Positions 1 to 5,438 of a DNA stretch of 5,438 nucleotides are shown here, piece after piece. This DNA comes from Promethearchaeota archaeon (GTDB lineage Archaea > Asgardarchaeota > Lokiarchaeia > Sigynarchaeales > MK-D1): contig JAEOTN010000213.1 of assembly GCA_016839865.1 (NCBI GenBank), forward strand, positions 1 to 5,438. Direction: 5' to 3'. Within the stretch, counting starts at the first letter, position 1, and each line of letters begins with the position of its first letter. Position numbers and translations under genes: made by a program. A model generated the notes under the pieces. It had not been told where the DNA came from and ran no database searches. It saw only the letters and a list, made by a program, of their open reading frames with translations.

Positions 1-83
1 GGATCTAAAAAATCGACTGATCCGTTTTTTCGAGCAATATATCCGTCAAGAGTGCATGCTATTGAGAGTATTACTTTTACCAT
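1..83 (-). CDS. Dihydrofolate reductase-like / RibD C-terminal-like reductase, N-terminal fragment (runs off left edge)
   Basis: Reading leftwards from an ATG at 83-81, the frame stays open for 27 codons to the window edge. It begins MVKVILSIACTLDGYIA and continues with RKNGSVDFLD. A first beta-strand (VKVILSIA) followed by a [ST]LDGYIA turn and a G-x-VDFLD/VDWLD stretch is the typical start of the dihydrofolate reductase-like superfamily, which includes FolA-type enzymes and RibD C-terminal-type reductases. Members are usually about 170-220 residues and use NAD(P)H to reduce a pterin, a pyrimidine or another small substrate. The specific substrate cannot be told from this fragment. No Shine-Dalgarno sequence is visible before the ATG, so a leaderless or short-leader transcript is likely. 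The gene diverges from the zinc-ribbon gene at 164. The plus-strand frames over the same bases give only short open stretches without a recognisable motif. The assignment rests on N-terminal similarity recalled by eye. Confidence 0.72.
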   Translation of the reverse strand, partial: MVKVILSIACTLDGYIARKNGSVDFLD

Positions 84-163
84 AGTAAGGTATATGTTTC
101 GTACCTAGTTTATGTTTTTGTGGTGGAATCTATAATAACGCTCAAACATTAAGAAATAATATA
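84..163. promoter_or_regulatory. Divergent intergenic region with TATA-like box (about 130-138) for the rightward gene
   Basis: This 80-bp AT-rich gap separates the leftward reductase start (83) from the rightward zinc-ribbon start (164). The clearest signal is ATCTATAATAA around 128-138. It is TATA-like and centred about 30 bp before the ATG at 164, which would place transcription initiation only a few bases before the start codon and explain the absent Shine-Dalgarno site. For the leftward gene, only a weak AACATAAACTAG-like stretch (around 105-116, minus strand) lies at the right distance. The spacing matches archaeal leaderless genes. The transcription starts are inferred. Confidence 0.4.
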
Positions 164-577
164 ATGACACCTAGATTTGGTAGAAGACCTCTGAGGGGAC
201 TTAGGATCCTCAGACGTGGAATACTCAGACCCTTTATGCGCCCCCCTAGACGTATAATCCGAAGATTACTGTTCGGTAGCTTCGTGTACTTGGCTATTAC
301 CGGAAGTAGACCATACAAAATGTATCCTGAAGAAGTTGAAAGAGTAGAACAGCATACAGGAAAGCCTGCAGAAGAATTGACAGAAGAAGAATTAAAATCG
401 TCGATGAGAGATTTAAATATCGAAAATCGGGAGATATCCGATGAAGAACATAATCGGATTAATGAGCAGAATGGAATGTCCACTTCAGATGCTAAACATA
501 ATGCTTATTGCAAATTTTGTGGTGCAAAATTGACAGGTCCTGGAAAGTTCTGCGCGAATTGTGGTTCAAAAGTTTAA
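164..577 (+). CDS. Arg-rich N-terminus plus C-terminal zinc-ribbon protein of unknown function
   Basis: This 137-residue protein has three parts. Residues 1-35 are extremely basic: 13 of the first 34 are arginine, with glycine, proline and leucine between them. A short hydrophobic stretch (about 36-47, LLFGSFVYLAIT) follows, too short for a confident transmembrane helix. Residues 52-100 form an acidic, probably helical segment (MYPEEVERVEQHTGKPAEEL onward). This resembles the short helical modules found in many archaeal small zinc-ribbon proteins. Residues 116-133 are a treble-clef or zinc-ribbon knuckle pair, CKFCG and FCANCG (C116, C119, C130, C133), expected to bind one zinc ion. The basic front could contact nucleic acid or the negatively charged membrane surface; this is inference. 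The ATG at 164 is used because no better start lies upstream, and it sits at the leaderless distance from a TATA-like box. The antisense frame over 142-483 is a shadow produced by the arginine codons. Confidence 0.75.
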   Translation: MTPRFGRRPLRGLRILRRGILRPFMRPPRRIIRRLLFGSFVYLAITGSRPYKMYPEEVERVEQHTGKPAEELTEEELKSSMRDLNIENREISDEEHNRINEQNGMSTSDAKHNAYCKFCGAKLTGPGKFCANCGSKV

Positions 578-583
578 TTGCCA

Positions 584-590
584 TTTTTTT
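584..590 (+). terminator. T7 run after the zinc-ribbon gene
   Basis: Seven consecutive T residues begin 7 nt after the TAA stop at 575-577, without a convincing upstream hairpin. Archaeal RNA polymerase commonly terminates at such T-runs, so this probably ends the zinc-ribbon transcript before the flavodoxin gene. No experimental support is available. Confidence 0.4.
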
Positions 591-600
591 GCCATAATCC

Positions 601-630
601 CTATTATTTATGTGAAACAACAGTGATAAA
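601..630 (+). promoter_or_regulatory. TATA-like box and weak GTGAT ribosome-binding site before the flavodoxin gene
   Basis: CTATTATTTA at 601-610 is TATA-like and centred about 25 bp before the ATG at 631, the distance expected for a leaderless archaeal promoter. GTGAT at 623-627 matches part of the archaeal Shine-Dalgarno GGTGAT, but only 3 nt separate it from the ATG, which is closer than usual. The two signals suggest different modes of translation start, and either could operate. Confidence 0.35.
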
Positions 631-1104
631 ATGAAAATATTAGTTGTATACTATACTAGAACCGGGAATACAAAAACCGTAGCAGAGCATATTGCGAACG
701 AGCTTAATGCTGATATTGAAGAGATAATAGATATGAAAGCTAGAACTGGTGTAGTTGGTTCAGCGAGTGCGTACCTTCGACCACGGGCAACAACTACGAT
801 AGAAGAAATCAAACATAATCCAAAAGACTATGATGTAGTTATTGTAGGGGGGCCAATATGGTGGTTCTCCAGTGTCCCAGCGGTTAATACTTTTATCAGT
901 GATTATAAAGAGCAAATTAACAAAGCAGCATTCTTTTACTCGTTTGATAAAGATACTCGAAATCGTATTAGTGCTTTTCCAGATATGGAAGAATTTTTAG
1001 GTAAATCTCCTGTTGCAACGGTTTCTGCGGAATCAAGGACGATTAAAGATGGTTCGTATAAGAAAAATTTTGAAGACTTTATTCAAAATATTAAAAAATC
1101 ATAA
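631..1104 (+). CDS. Flavodoxin family protein (short-chain, FMN-binding)
   Basis: This is a 157-residue, single-domain flavodoxin-like fold, predicted to be a soluble cytoplasmic electron carrier or FMN-dependent oxidoreductase. The N-terminal strand MKILVVYY leads into the FMN phosphate-binding loop TRTGNT (residues 9-14), followed by the helix KTVAEHIANEL. DYDVVIVGGPIWW (67-78) is the third strand and the loop that usually packs against the isoalloxazine ring. Two tryptophans (W77, W78) lie there. KAAFFYSFD (98-106) is the fourth strand, but the usual glycine-rich loop after it is absent. The C-terminal helix (about 143-155) ends KKS. The length fits short-chain flavodoxins, which lack the extra loop of the long-chain class. 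The redox partner is unknown, and nothing in the neighbourhood identifies one. The gene converges on the double-zinc-ribbon gene and overlaps its end by 6 nt. Fold and cofactor class are confident; the precise role is not. Confidence 0.92.
   Translation: MKILVVYYTRTGNTKTVAEHIANELNADIEEIIDMKARTGVVGSASAYLRPRATTTIEEIKHNPKDYDVVIVGGPIWWFSSVPAVNTFISDYKEQINKAAFFYSFDKDTRNRISAFPDMEEFLGKSPVATVSAESRTIKDGSYKKNFEDFIQNIKKS
1093..1098 (-). terminator. T6 run directly after the double-zinc-ribbon stop (minus strand)
   Basis: On the minus strand, TTTTTT follows at once after the TGA stop (1101-1099). It lies inside the last codons (lysine AAA codons) of the convergent flavodoxin gene. It is a plausible T-run terminator for the leftward transcript. 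Confidence 0.35.
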
Positions 1105-1437
1105 GCCACGTGCTTTTTTTAAACGAGCTTGGCGCAATTTTCTTTCCTTTTCCCATTTATTCCCACAGTTCTTGCAAAACATGCCAAAAAGAGTCGGATC
1201 TTCACTTTGAAATGGTTTTGCACAATTTACACATGCAGTATGATATTGATAATAGTACACTTCAGCATCTCTGTCAATTCTTAGGTCAAGCTCTTTTTTA
1301 CGACTACATTCACTGCAAAATTTTCCGGATAAAACTGTTTCCATGTCTGTAAATGGAGTTCCACAGTTTAAACAATACGTTACCTGAAATTGATACCATA
1401 TCGGTTTAGAATTTCTTCGAATTTTCTCCACAAGCAT
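1099..1437 (-). CDS. Double zinc-ribbon protein of unknown function
   Basis: This is a 112-residue basic protein with two zinc-ribbon units. The first has CLNC (C22, C25) and FCSEC (C41, C44). The second has CVNC (C69, C72) and FCKNC (C88, C91). In both units the knuckles are separated by 15 residues containing an aromatic plus a glycine-x-F-C turn, so the units look like diverged duplicates. The linker (about 46-66) is charged and contains a YYYQY patch. The C-terminus (94-112) is rich in lysine and arginine and probably helical. Such proteins often act in nucleic-acid or protein binding, but no named family is recognised. The ATG at 1437-1435 is the only good start: an in-frame TAG lies eight codons upstream (complement of 1459-1461), and a later start would lose the first ribbon. 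GAGGAG is present but sits only 1-3 nt from the ATG. The gene lies 47 nt downstream of uvrA on the same strand. Confidence 0.8.
   Translation of the reverse strand: MLVEKIRRNSKPIWYQFQVTYCLNCGTPFTDMETVLSGKFCSECSRKKELDLRIDRDAEVYYYQYHTACVNCAKPFQSEDPTLFGMFCKNCGNKWEKERKLRQARLKKARGL
1114..1120 (+). terminator. T7 run after the flavodoxin stop
   Basis: Seven T residues begin 10 nt after the TAA at 1102-1104, just after the palindrome CACGTG (1107-1112). They lie antisense within the last codons of the convergent zinc-ribbon gene. A T-run in this place is a plausible archaeal-type terminator for the flavodoxin transcript. Confidence 0.4.
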
Positions 1438-1463
1438 ACTCCTCTGAACGTAGATTCCCTAAT

Positions 1464-1470
1464 AAAAAAA
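1464..1470 (-). terminator. T7 run just after uvrA, possibly also the TATA element of the next gene
   Basis: On the minus strand, TTTTTTT lies 14 nt beyond the uvrA TAA (1487-1485). A weak GCAC/GTGC hairpin precedes it (GCAC complement of 1489-1492, GTGC complement of 1477-1480). It fits termination of uvrA. The same T-rich block continues as TTTATTA and is centred about 26 bp before the zinc-ribbon ATG at 1437, so it could also act as a TATA-like box for that gene. Both roles are inferred. Confidence 0.4.
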
Positions 1471-1484
1471 TGAAGCGCACATAA

Positions 1485-4475
1485 TTAAGTGCTTTTTATT
1501 GCGTCCTTGGTTGATTTAACTGAATTACCATCAGATGAAGATGGTTGTGCTAAGGTGGATTCCAACACTTTTTTCAGATATTGACCCGTATAGGATTTTT
1601 TCATATCTGCTATCTCTTCAGGAGTACCAGTTCCAATAATTCTTCCACCATTTTCTCCTCCTTCTGGTCCCAGATCGATAAGATAATCTACAGATTTAAT
1701 CACATCAAGATTATGTTCAATTACAACAACCGTGTTACCCTGATCAACCAATCGCTGGAGTACTCGGATTAAGATTTTCACATCGTGCATATGAAGACCT
1801 GTCGTACATTCATCTAGTACATAAAGGGTGTTTCCAGTAGATCTTTTACTCAATTCTCTAGAAAGTTTCATTCTCTGGGCTTCACCACCACTTAAAGTCG
1901 TGCTGGATTGACCTAATTCGATATAACCCAAACCTACATCTACAACAGTTTGGAGTATTCTTTTGATCTTTGGATGATTTTCAAAGAATTCCAATGCTTG
2001 GTTATGGGTCATTCGCAGAATATCATATATGCTTTTACCCTTGTATTTAACTTCAAGTGTCTCCTGATTGTATCTCTTCCCCTTACAGACGTCGCATTTT
2101 ACGTATACGTCTGGCAGGAAATGCATCTCAATGAGATTATAACCTAATCCTCGACATTTTTCACATCGACCCACTTTGACGTTAAAAGAGAACCGACCCT
2201 TCTTATATCCTCGAATTTTTGCTTCCTCTGTCTTTTCAAACGTATCTCGTATGAGATCAAAAGCTTTCGTATATGTTGATGGGATTGATTTAGGTGTTCG
2301 ACCTATAGGTCGTTGATCAATATTTATCACTTTATCGATGTTATCCAGACCCTTGATGTCATCAAAATTAATTTTCACATGTTTTTTCTTTCTGCGAAAC
2401 TCTTCACTAACCGCTTCAAGGAGGACTTGCTGAATAAGACTCGATTTCCCTGCTCCTGAAACTCCAGTAACACAAGTGAATATTCCCAGAGGAATCTTTA
2501 CATCAACGTTTTTGAGGTTATTTTCTCGAGCCCCGATAATTTCTAAAAATTCTGTATCCTTCGTTATTGCTCTACGTTTCTTCGGAAGGCAAATTTGTTT
2601 TTTACCTGATAGATATTGACCAGTAATGGATTTAGGATTTGATTCAATTTGATCTATTGTTCCCGCCTCGACGATGTGTCCTCCCTTCTCTCCACCATAG
2701 GGTCCAATATCAACAATGAAATCAGATGCTCGTATCACATCTTCATCATGTTCTACAATAAGAACTGTATTACCACGTTTCTTTAATTCTTTAAGCATTT
2801 TGATAAGTTTAGATTTATCTTTCGGGTGCAATCCGATTGTTGGCTCATCTAAGACATAGAGTACTCCTACAAGATTTGAACCTATTTGTGTCGCGAGTCG
2901 AATTCTCTCAGATTCACCACCACTTAATGTTCGGGCAACTCGATCCAAAGTAATATAGTCTAGACCAACGTTTTTCAAGAAGGAATACCGTGCATCAATC
3001 TCTTTCAAGATATCCCTAGCAATCTTCTTTTCTCGCTTATTGAGTTTCAATCCTTTAAACCATCGGATTGCCTCGGAAACATAAAGTTCGCATACTTCCC
3101 AAATATTCTTACCTTCCAAGGTTACAGCGAGGCTAATGGGTTTTAATCTTTTACCATTGCATGCTGTGCATCTCGTGTCAGTCATGAACTGTTCATACCA
3201 CTGGCGCATCCCTGGTGATTTAGTTCTCATATACCTGTTTTGGAGAGTTGGTATAATTCCGCGAAAAGGTCGTTTTGCTTTGAAGCTAAAATGAGTCTCA
3301 TCGTCATCATAATCTTCTGAGTCCTCATCAACTCCTCCATTTTTTTCGTAGGAAAACAATATCTTCTCTTTACCGGTTCCGAACAGAAACTTATCCCAAA
3401 AAGTATCAGGTAGGTTTTTGATAGGTTGATTCAAATCCACTTCATAGTGATCTGCTAAAGATTCAATACTTCTCCAGCTCCACGTACCTAAAGTCCCAAA
3501 TCCTCCGACTCTTCGCAACCCACTCTCATATAATTCAACGTCTGTATCAGGAAATATCTTAATTTCATCAAAATTAAGTACTCGACCGAGTCCCTTACAA
3601 TATGGACACATTCCGTAAGGCGTATTAAACGAAAAATCACGGGCTTGCAATTTCTCATATGATAAGCCACAGTCAGGACAGAAGAAATGTTCGGAAAAAA
3701 TTCGAGATTCACCATCAACAATTGCAATCTCAACTAATCCTTCAGTTAAGGATAATGAAGTCTCCACTGAGTTTGCCACACGTGAGCGAAACTCGTTATC
3801 CTCTTCGCTTTTCATAATAAGTCTATCAATTACCACGGAAATATCGTGCTTAATGTTCTTATCTAATGAGATGGGGTCTTCTAATATGTACTCAATTGCT
3901 TCTTTTCCTTGATCTTGGATAATTACCCGTGAATACCCACTTTTTCTTAATTTGAGAAACAATTTCTCGTAAGTTCCTTTCTTCCCTCTGATAATAGGAG
4001 CAAGTATTTTGAATTTTATCCCTGTTTTCAATGATTGTAAGATTTCATGAATAATCTCTTGACTGCTCTTCGGAGTTATTTCTTTTCCACATTCAGGGCA
4101 ATGAGGAGTTCCAATATTAGCCCACAACAATCGTAAATAATCATAAATTTCTGTAACTGTACCTACAGTAGATCGAGGATTTTTACTAACTGTTTTTTGT
4201 TCAATGGCAATCGCCGGACTCAAACCTTCAACAGTATCCACATCAGGTTTATCCATCCCTTCAAGAAACTGACGGGCATACGCTGATAATGATTGAAGAT
4301 ATCTGCGTTGCCCCTCGGCATAAATTGTGTCAATAGCTAAGCTGGACTTTCCAGATCCACTTAAACCTGTAAAGGTAACCATCTTATCTCTAGGGATATT
4401 CACATCTATGTTCTTTAGGTTATTCTGACGTGCTCCTTTAACTACAATCCACTTACCATTTCCATTTTTTGCCAT
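1485..4475 (-). CDS. uvrA: UvrA, ATPase subunit of the UvrABC excinuclease (nucleotide excision repair)
   Basis: This complete 996-residue UvrA dimerises, scans DNA for bulky lesions with UvrB, and loads UvrB for UvrC incision. Cassette I has Walker [10 protein letters not shown] (37-45), signature LSGGESER (517-524), Walker B LYVLDEP (539-545) and H-loop His576. Between the two halves of cassette I lie an extra CPEC (126-129), the first zinc module (C266, C269, C290, C293) and the insertion domain. CTAC follows at 436-439. Cassette II has Walker [10 protein letters not shown] (671-679), the DNA-binding zinc finger (C771, C774, C794, C797), signature LSGGEAQR (861-868), Walker B LYVLDE (884-889) and H-loop His920. 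The [12 protein letters not shown] block (719-730) is also present. Oddities are Cys890 where DEP is normal, an acidic insertion (382-393), and a Ser/Lys-rich tail of about 25 residues; the total is longer than the roughly 940 of E. coli. The ATG at 4475 is chosen because an in-frame TGA lies six codons upstream. Neither uvrB nor uvrC is in the window. Confidence 0.98.
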   Translation of the reverse strand: MAKNGNGKWIVVKGARQNNLKNIDVNIPRDKMVTFTGLSGSGKSSLAIDTIYAEGQRRYLQSLSAYARQFLEGMDKPDVDTVEGLSPAIAIEQKTVSKNPRSTVGTVTEIYDYLRLLWANIGTPHCPECGKEITPKSSQEIIHEILQSLKTGIKFKILAPIIRGKKGTYEKLFLKLRKSGYSRVIIQDQGKEAIEYILEDPISLDKNIKHDISVVIDRLIMKSEEDNEFRSRVANSVETSLSLTEGLVEIAIVDGESRIFSEHFFCPDCGLSYEKLQARDFSFNTPYGMCPYCKGLGRVLNFDEIKIFPDTDVELYESGLRRVGGFGTLGTWSWRSIESLADHYEVDLNQPIKNLPDTFWDKFLFGTGKEKILFSYEKNGGVDEDSEDYDDDETHFSFKAKRPFRGIIPTLQNRYMRTKSPGMRQWYEQFMTDTRCTACNGKRLKPISLAVTLEGKNIWEVCELYVSEAIRWFKGLKLNKREKKIARDILKEIDARYSFLKNVGLDYITLDRVARTLSGGESERIRLATQIGSNLVGVLYVLDEPTIGLHPKDKSKLIKMLKELKKRGNTVLIVEHDEDVIRASDFIVDIGPYGGEKGGHIVEAGTIDQIESNPKSITGQYLSGKKQICLPKKRRAITKDTEFLEIIGARENNLKNVDVKIPLGIFTCVTGVSGAGKSSLIQQVLLEAVSEEFRRKKKHVKINFDDIKGLDNIDKVINIDQRPIGRTPKSIPSTYTKAFDLIRDTFEKTEEAKIRGYKKGRFSFNVKVGRCEKCRGLGYNLIEMHFLPDVYVKCDVCKGKRYNQETLEVKYKGKSIYDILRMTHNQALEFFENHPKIKRILQTVVDVGLGYIELGQSSTTLSGGEAQRMKLSRELSKRSTGNTLYVLDECTTGLHMHDVKILIRVLQRLVDQGNTVVVIEHNLDVIKSVDYLIDLGPEGGENGGRIIGTGTPEEIADMKKSYTGQYLKKVLESTLAQPSSSDGNSVKSTKDAIKST

Positions 4476-4633
4476 CGAAAGTACTCTCGATCATCATTGT
4501 GTGATACTTTTTTGAGTTTGTCAAAATAAAATATAAAACAGCAATGCGTGGGAGAGATTATTCACCTTTAAAAACTCCACGAAAAATGGAAAAAGAGATA
4601 GATTCAATCAGAAGTTGTTAGTTGGTTAATATA
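4476..4633. promoter_or_regulatory. uvrA promoter region with TATA-like box and an imperfect dyad
   Basis: This gap lies between the end of the JAMM gene and the start of uvrA. On the minus strand, TTTTATATTTTATT (complement of about 4525-4538) is a good TATA-like element. It would start transcription near 4508 and leave a leader of about 30 nt. That leader contains an imperfect inverted repeat: AAAGT (4478-4482) with ACTTT (4506-4510), and inside it ATCA (4490-4493) with TGAT (4502-4505). It could be a leader hairpin or an operator half-site pair. No strong Shine-Dalgarno site is visible before the uvrA ATG. Several T5 runs on the minus strand (around 4565-4600) could end the JAMM transcript. 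Confidence 0.42.
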
Positions 4634-5438
4634 TCACAAATATAGATCGCTCTTGGGATCCTCTTCTTTTTTCTCTTCAAGAGGAAAAGCATCATCATCC
4701 AGTAACTGGACAATCTCATATTGTAATTCTTTTCCATGTCTATCGAAAACAACCAATTGATCTAATGAGCTCTCACCATGAGCACTCCCGAGTATCATAT
4801 TGATGTAGTAGATCCGAAAAGTTTGACGATCTTGGTCACTCGGATCAGCAGGTCCAAGGGTATGGGAGTGCAAAAAACCACAAACGCTTGTATCATCAAA
4901 CGGAAATTGGTCACTGTAAAATCCAGTAGCAAAAGGTGTACTGAAATATCGTCCAGGTAAGCGAATTCGCCAGATTATCCATCGATCTAATTGGATAAAT
5001 GCCCCCATTTCATTCGGTGCATGTTCTCTAGCTGTCTGTTTTACCATATTCAGAAATTGTTGAGAAATCTGAATTTTCCCAAATCCATAAAATCCCAAAC
5101 AAGCTTTTAGCTCTACTAATACTTCAGCAATGCTATATGGTTGCATTTCTGACCAAGTTCGTAGAAAGTGGAGTCTTTGATGAAGTGTTTTATCGTCAAA
5201 TTTCTCCTCTATAAAATATGGAAACTCAAAAGTTGGAGGTTTTGGATACTCGGTTAAGTTCATTATAACATTGTAACCATTACTGAAGTCAACTGTAAAC
5301 TTGTTAGATTCGGAATCAAATTCTTCAACAGTGAATTTTTCCTGAACCAATTCAATTTGCTGAGTAATGCTTATGATGTTCTTAGAAACTTGATTCTTTA
5401 AATCCGAAATCCTCTTTTTTAATTCCGGAGGTGTGTAC
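4634..5438 (-). CDS. E2/RWD-like domain fused to JAMM/MPN+ metalloprotease (deubiquitinase-like), N-terminus beyond right edge
   Basis: The frame is open from the right edge to the TGA at 4636-4634, giving 267 visible residues. A TTG at 5350 could start a 238-residue version, but 29 further codons upstream lack a stop and read as a charged helix (ELKKRISDLKNQ), so the true start probably lies outside. Numbering from the TTG, residues 1-88 look like a ubiquitin-conjugating E2 or RWD fold: strands FTVEEF, KFTVDF and YNVIMNL, the hallmark YPKPPTFEF (35-43), then W66 and the helix SIAEVLVELKACL. No cysteine lies at the E2 catalytic position (around residue 58), and no HPN is seen. Residues 90-215 are a JAMM domain with Glu114 (NEMGAF) and HSHTLGPADPSDQD (161-174), an exact HxH-x7-S-x2-D zinc site (H161, H163, S171, D174). 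The tail is acidic. The family cleaves isopeptide bonds of ubiquitin-like modifiers (Rpn11, CSN5, AMSH, bacterial JAB proteins). Catalytic competence and the modifier are inferred; no modifier, E1 or E2 gene is visible here. Confidence 0.85.
   Translation of the reverse strand, partial: YTPPELKKRISDLKNQVSKNIISITQQIELVQEKFTVEEFDSESNKFTVDFSNGYNVIMNLTEYPKPPTFEFPYFIEEKFDDKTLHQRLHFLRTWSEMQPYSIAEVLVELKACLGFYGFGKIQISQQFLNMVKQTAREHAPNEMGAFIQLDRWIIWRIRLPGRYFSTPFATGFYSDQFPFDDTSVCGFLHSHTLGPADPSDQDRQTFRIYYINMILGSAHGESSLDQLVVFDRHGKELQYEIVQLLDDDAFPLEEKKEEDPKSDLYL

Noticed and set aside
1..108. Plus-strand open stretches at the left edge (frame 1 to TAG at 106-108, frame 2 to TAG at 83-85) as the 3-prime end of a gene
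   Set aside because: Both are short and lack a recognisable motif, whereas the minus strand gives a convincing reductase N-terminus from an ATG.
191..213. Inverted repeat CTGAGG/CCTCAG with an internal AGGATCCT palindrome
   Set aside because: It lies inside the arginine-rich coding region where AGA, AGG and CTC-type codons recur. It is probably a codon-composition effect and not a site or terminator.
142..483. 113-codon minus-strand frame opposite the Arg-rich zinc-ribbon gene
   Set aside because: It is antisense to a gene with a clear zinc-ribbon motif. Its serine/leucine-rich composition is what reversed arginine and glutamate codons produce, and it has no recognisable domain.
1013..1352. 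Two plus-strand frames (1013-1210 and 1110-1352)
   Set aside because: They overlap the flavodoxin end and lie antisense to the double zinc-ribbon gene. They show no domain or ribosome-binding site.
3488..3733. 81-codon minus-strand frame within uvrA
   Set aside because: It is an out-of-frame shadow inside the continuous UvrA coding sequence, with no motif of its own.
1..5438. CRISPR arrays, tRNA or rRNA genes, insertion sequences, attachment sites
   Set aside because: No regularly spaced repeats, cloverleaf-like sequence, transposase motifs or terminal inverted repeats were seen on either strand.

Overview
This AT-rich window most resembles a prokaryotic, probably archaeal, chromosome. The clues are short T-runs directly after stop codons in place of clear GC-rich hairpins, TATA-like boxes about 25-35 bp before start codons that have poor Shine-Dalgarno sites, several small zinc-ribbon proteins, and a protein joining a ubiquitin-conjugating-enzyme (E2/RWD)-like domain to a JAMM/MPN+ isopeptidase domain. 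Such a eukaryote-like ubiquitin-system gene beside a bacterial-type uvrA would fit an Asgard-type archaeon. That lineage is an inference; no rRNA or other marker gene is present.

Layout from left to right. (1) Positions 1-83, minus strand: the first 27 codons of a dihydrofolate reductase-like / RibD C-terminal-like reductase, cut by the window edge. (2) 84-163: a divergent intergenic promoter region. (3) 164-577, plus: a 137-residue protein with an arginine-rich N-terminus, a short hydrophobic stretch, an acidic helical middle and a C-terminal zinc ribbon. (4) 631-1104, plus: a short-chain flavodoxin. (5) 1099-1437, minus: a 112-residue protein with two CxxC/CxxC zinc ribbons, whose end overlaps the flavodoxin gene by 6 nt. 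(6) 1485-4475, minus: a complete UvrA excinuclease subunit (996 residues) with both ATPase cassettes intact apart from an unusual Pro-to-Cys change in the second D-loop. (7) 4476-4633: a promoter region. (8) 4634-5438, minus: the E2/RWD-like plus JAMM protein, which runs off the right edge.

The zinc-ribbon gene, uvrA and the JAMM gene are co-directional on the minus strand, but T-runs and a TATA-like box between them suggest separate transcripts, so they need not be one operon. UvrA indicates nucleotide excision repair, the flavodoxin and the reductase indicate general redox metabolism, and the JAMM protein indicates removal or processing of ubiquitin-like modifiers.

The most interesting element is the last one. 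It has a complete JAMM metal-binding signature (Glu, HxH-x7-S-x2-D), preceded by a domain with the E2/RWD YPxPP hallmark but no cysteine at the catalytic position. This looks like a pseudo-E2 fused in cis to a deubiquitinase-type protease.
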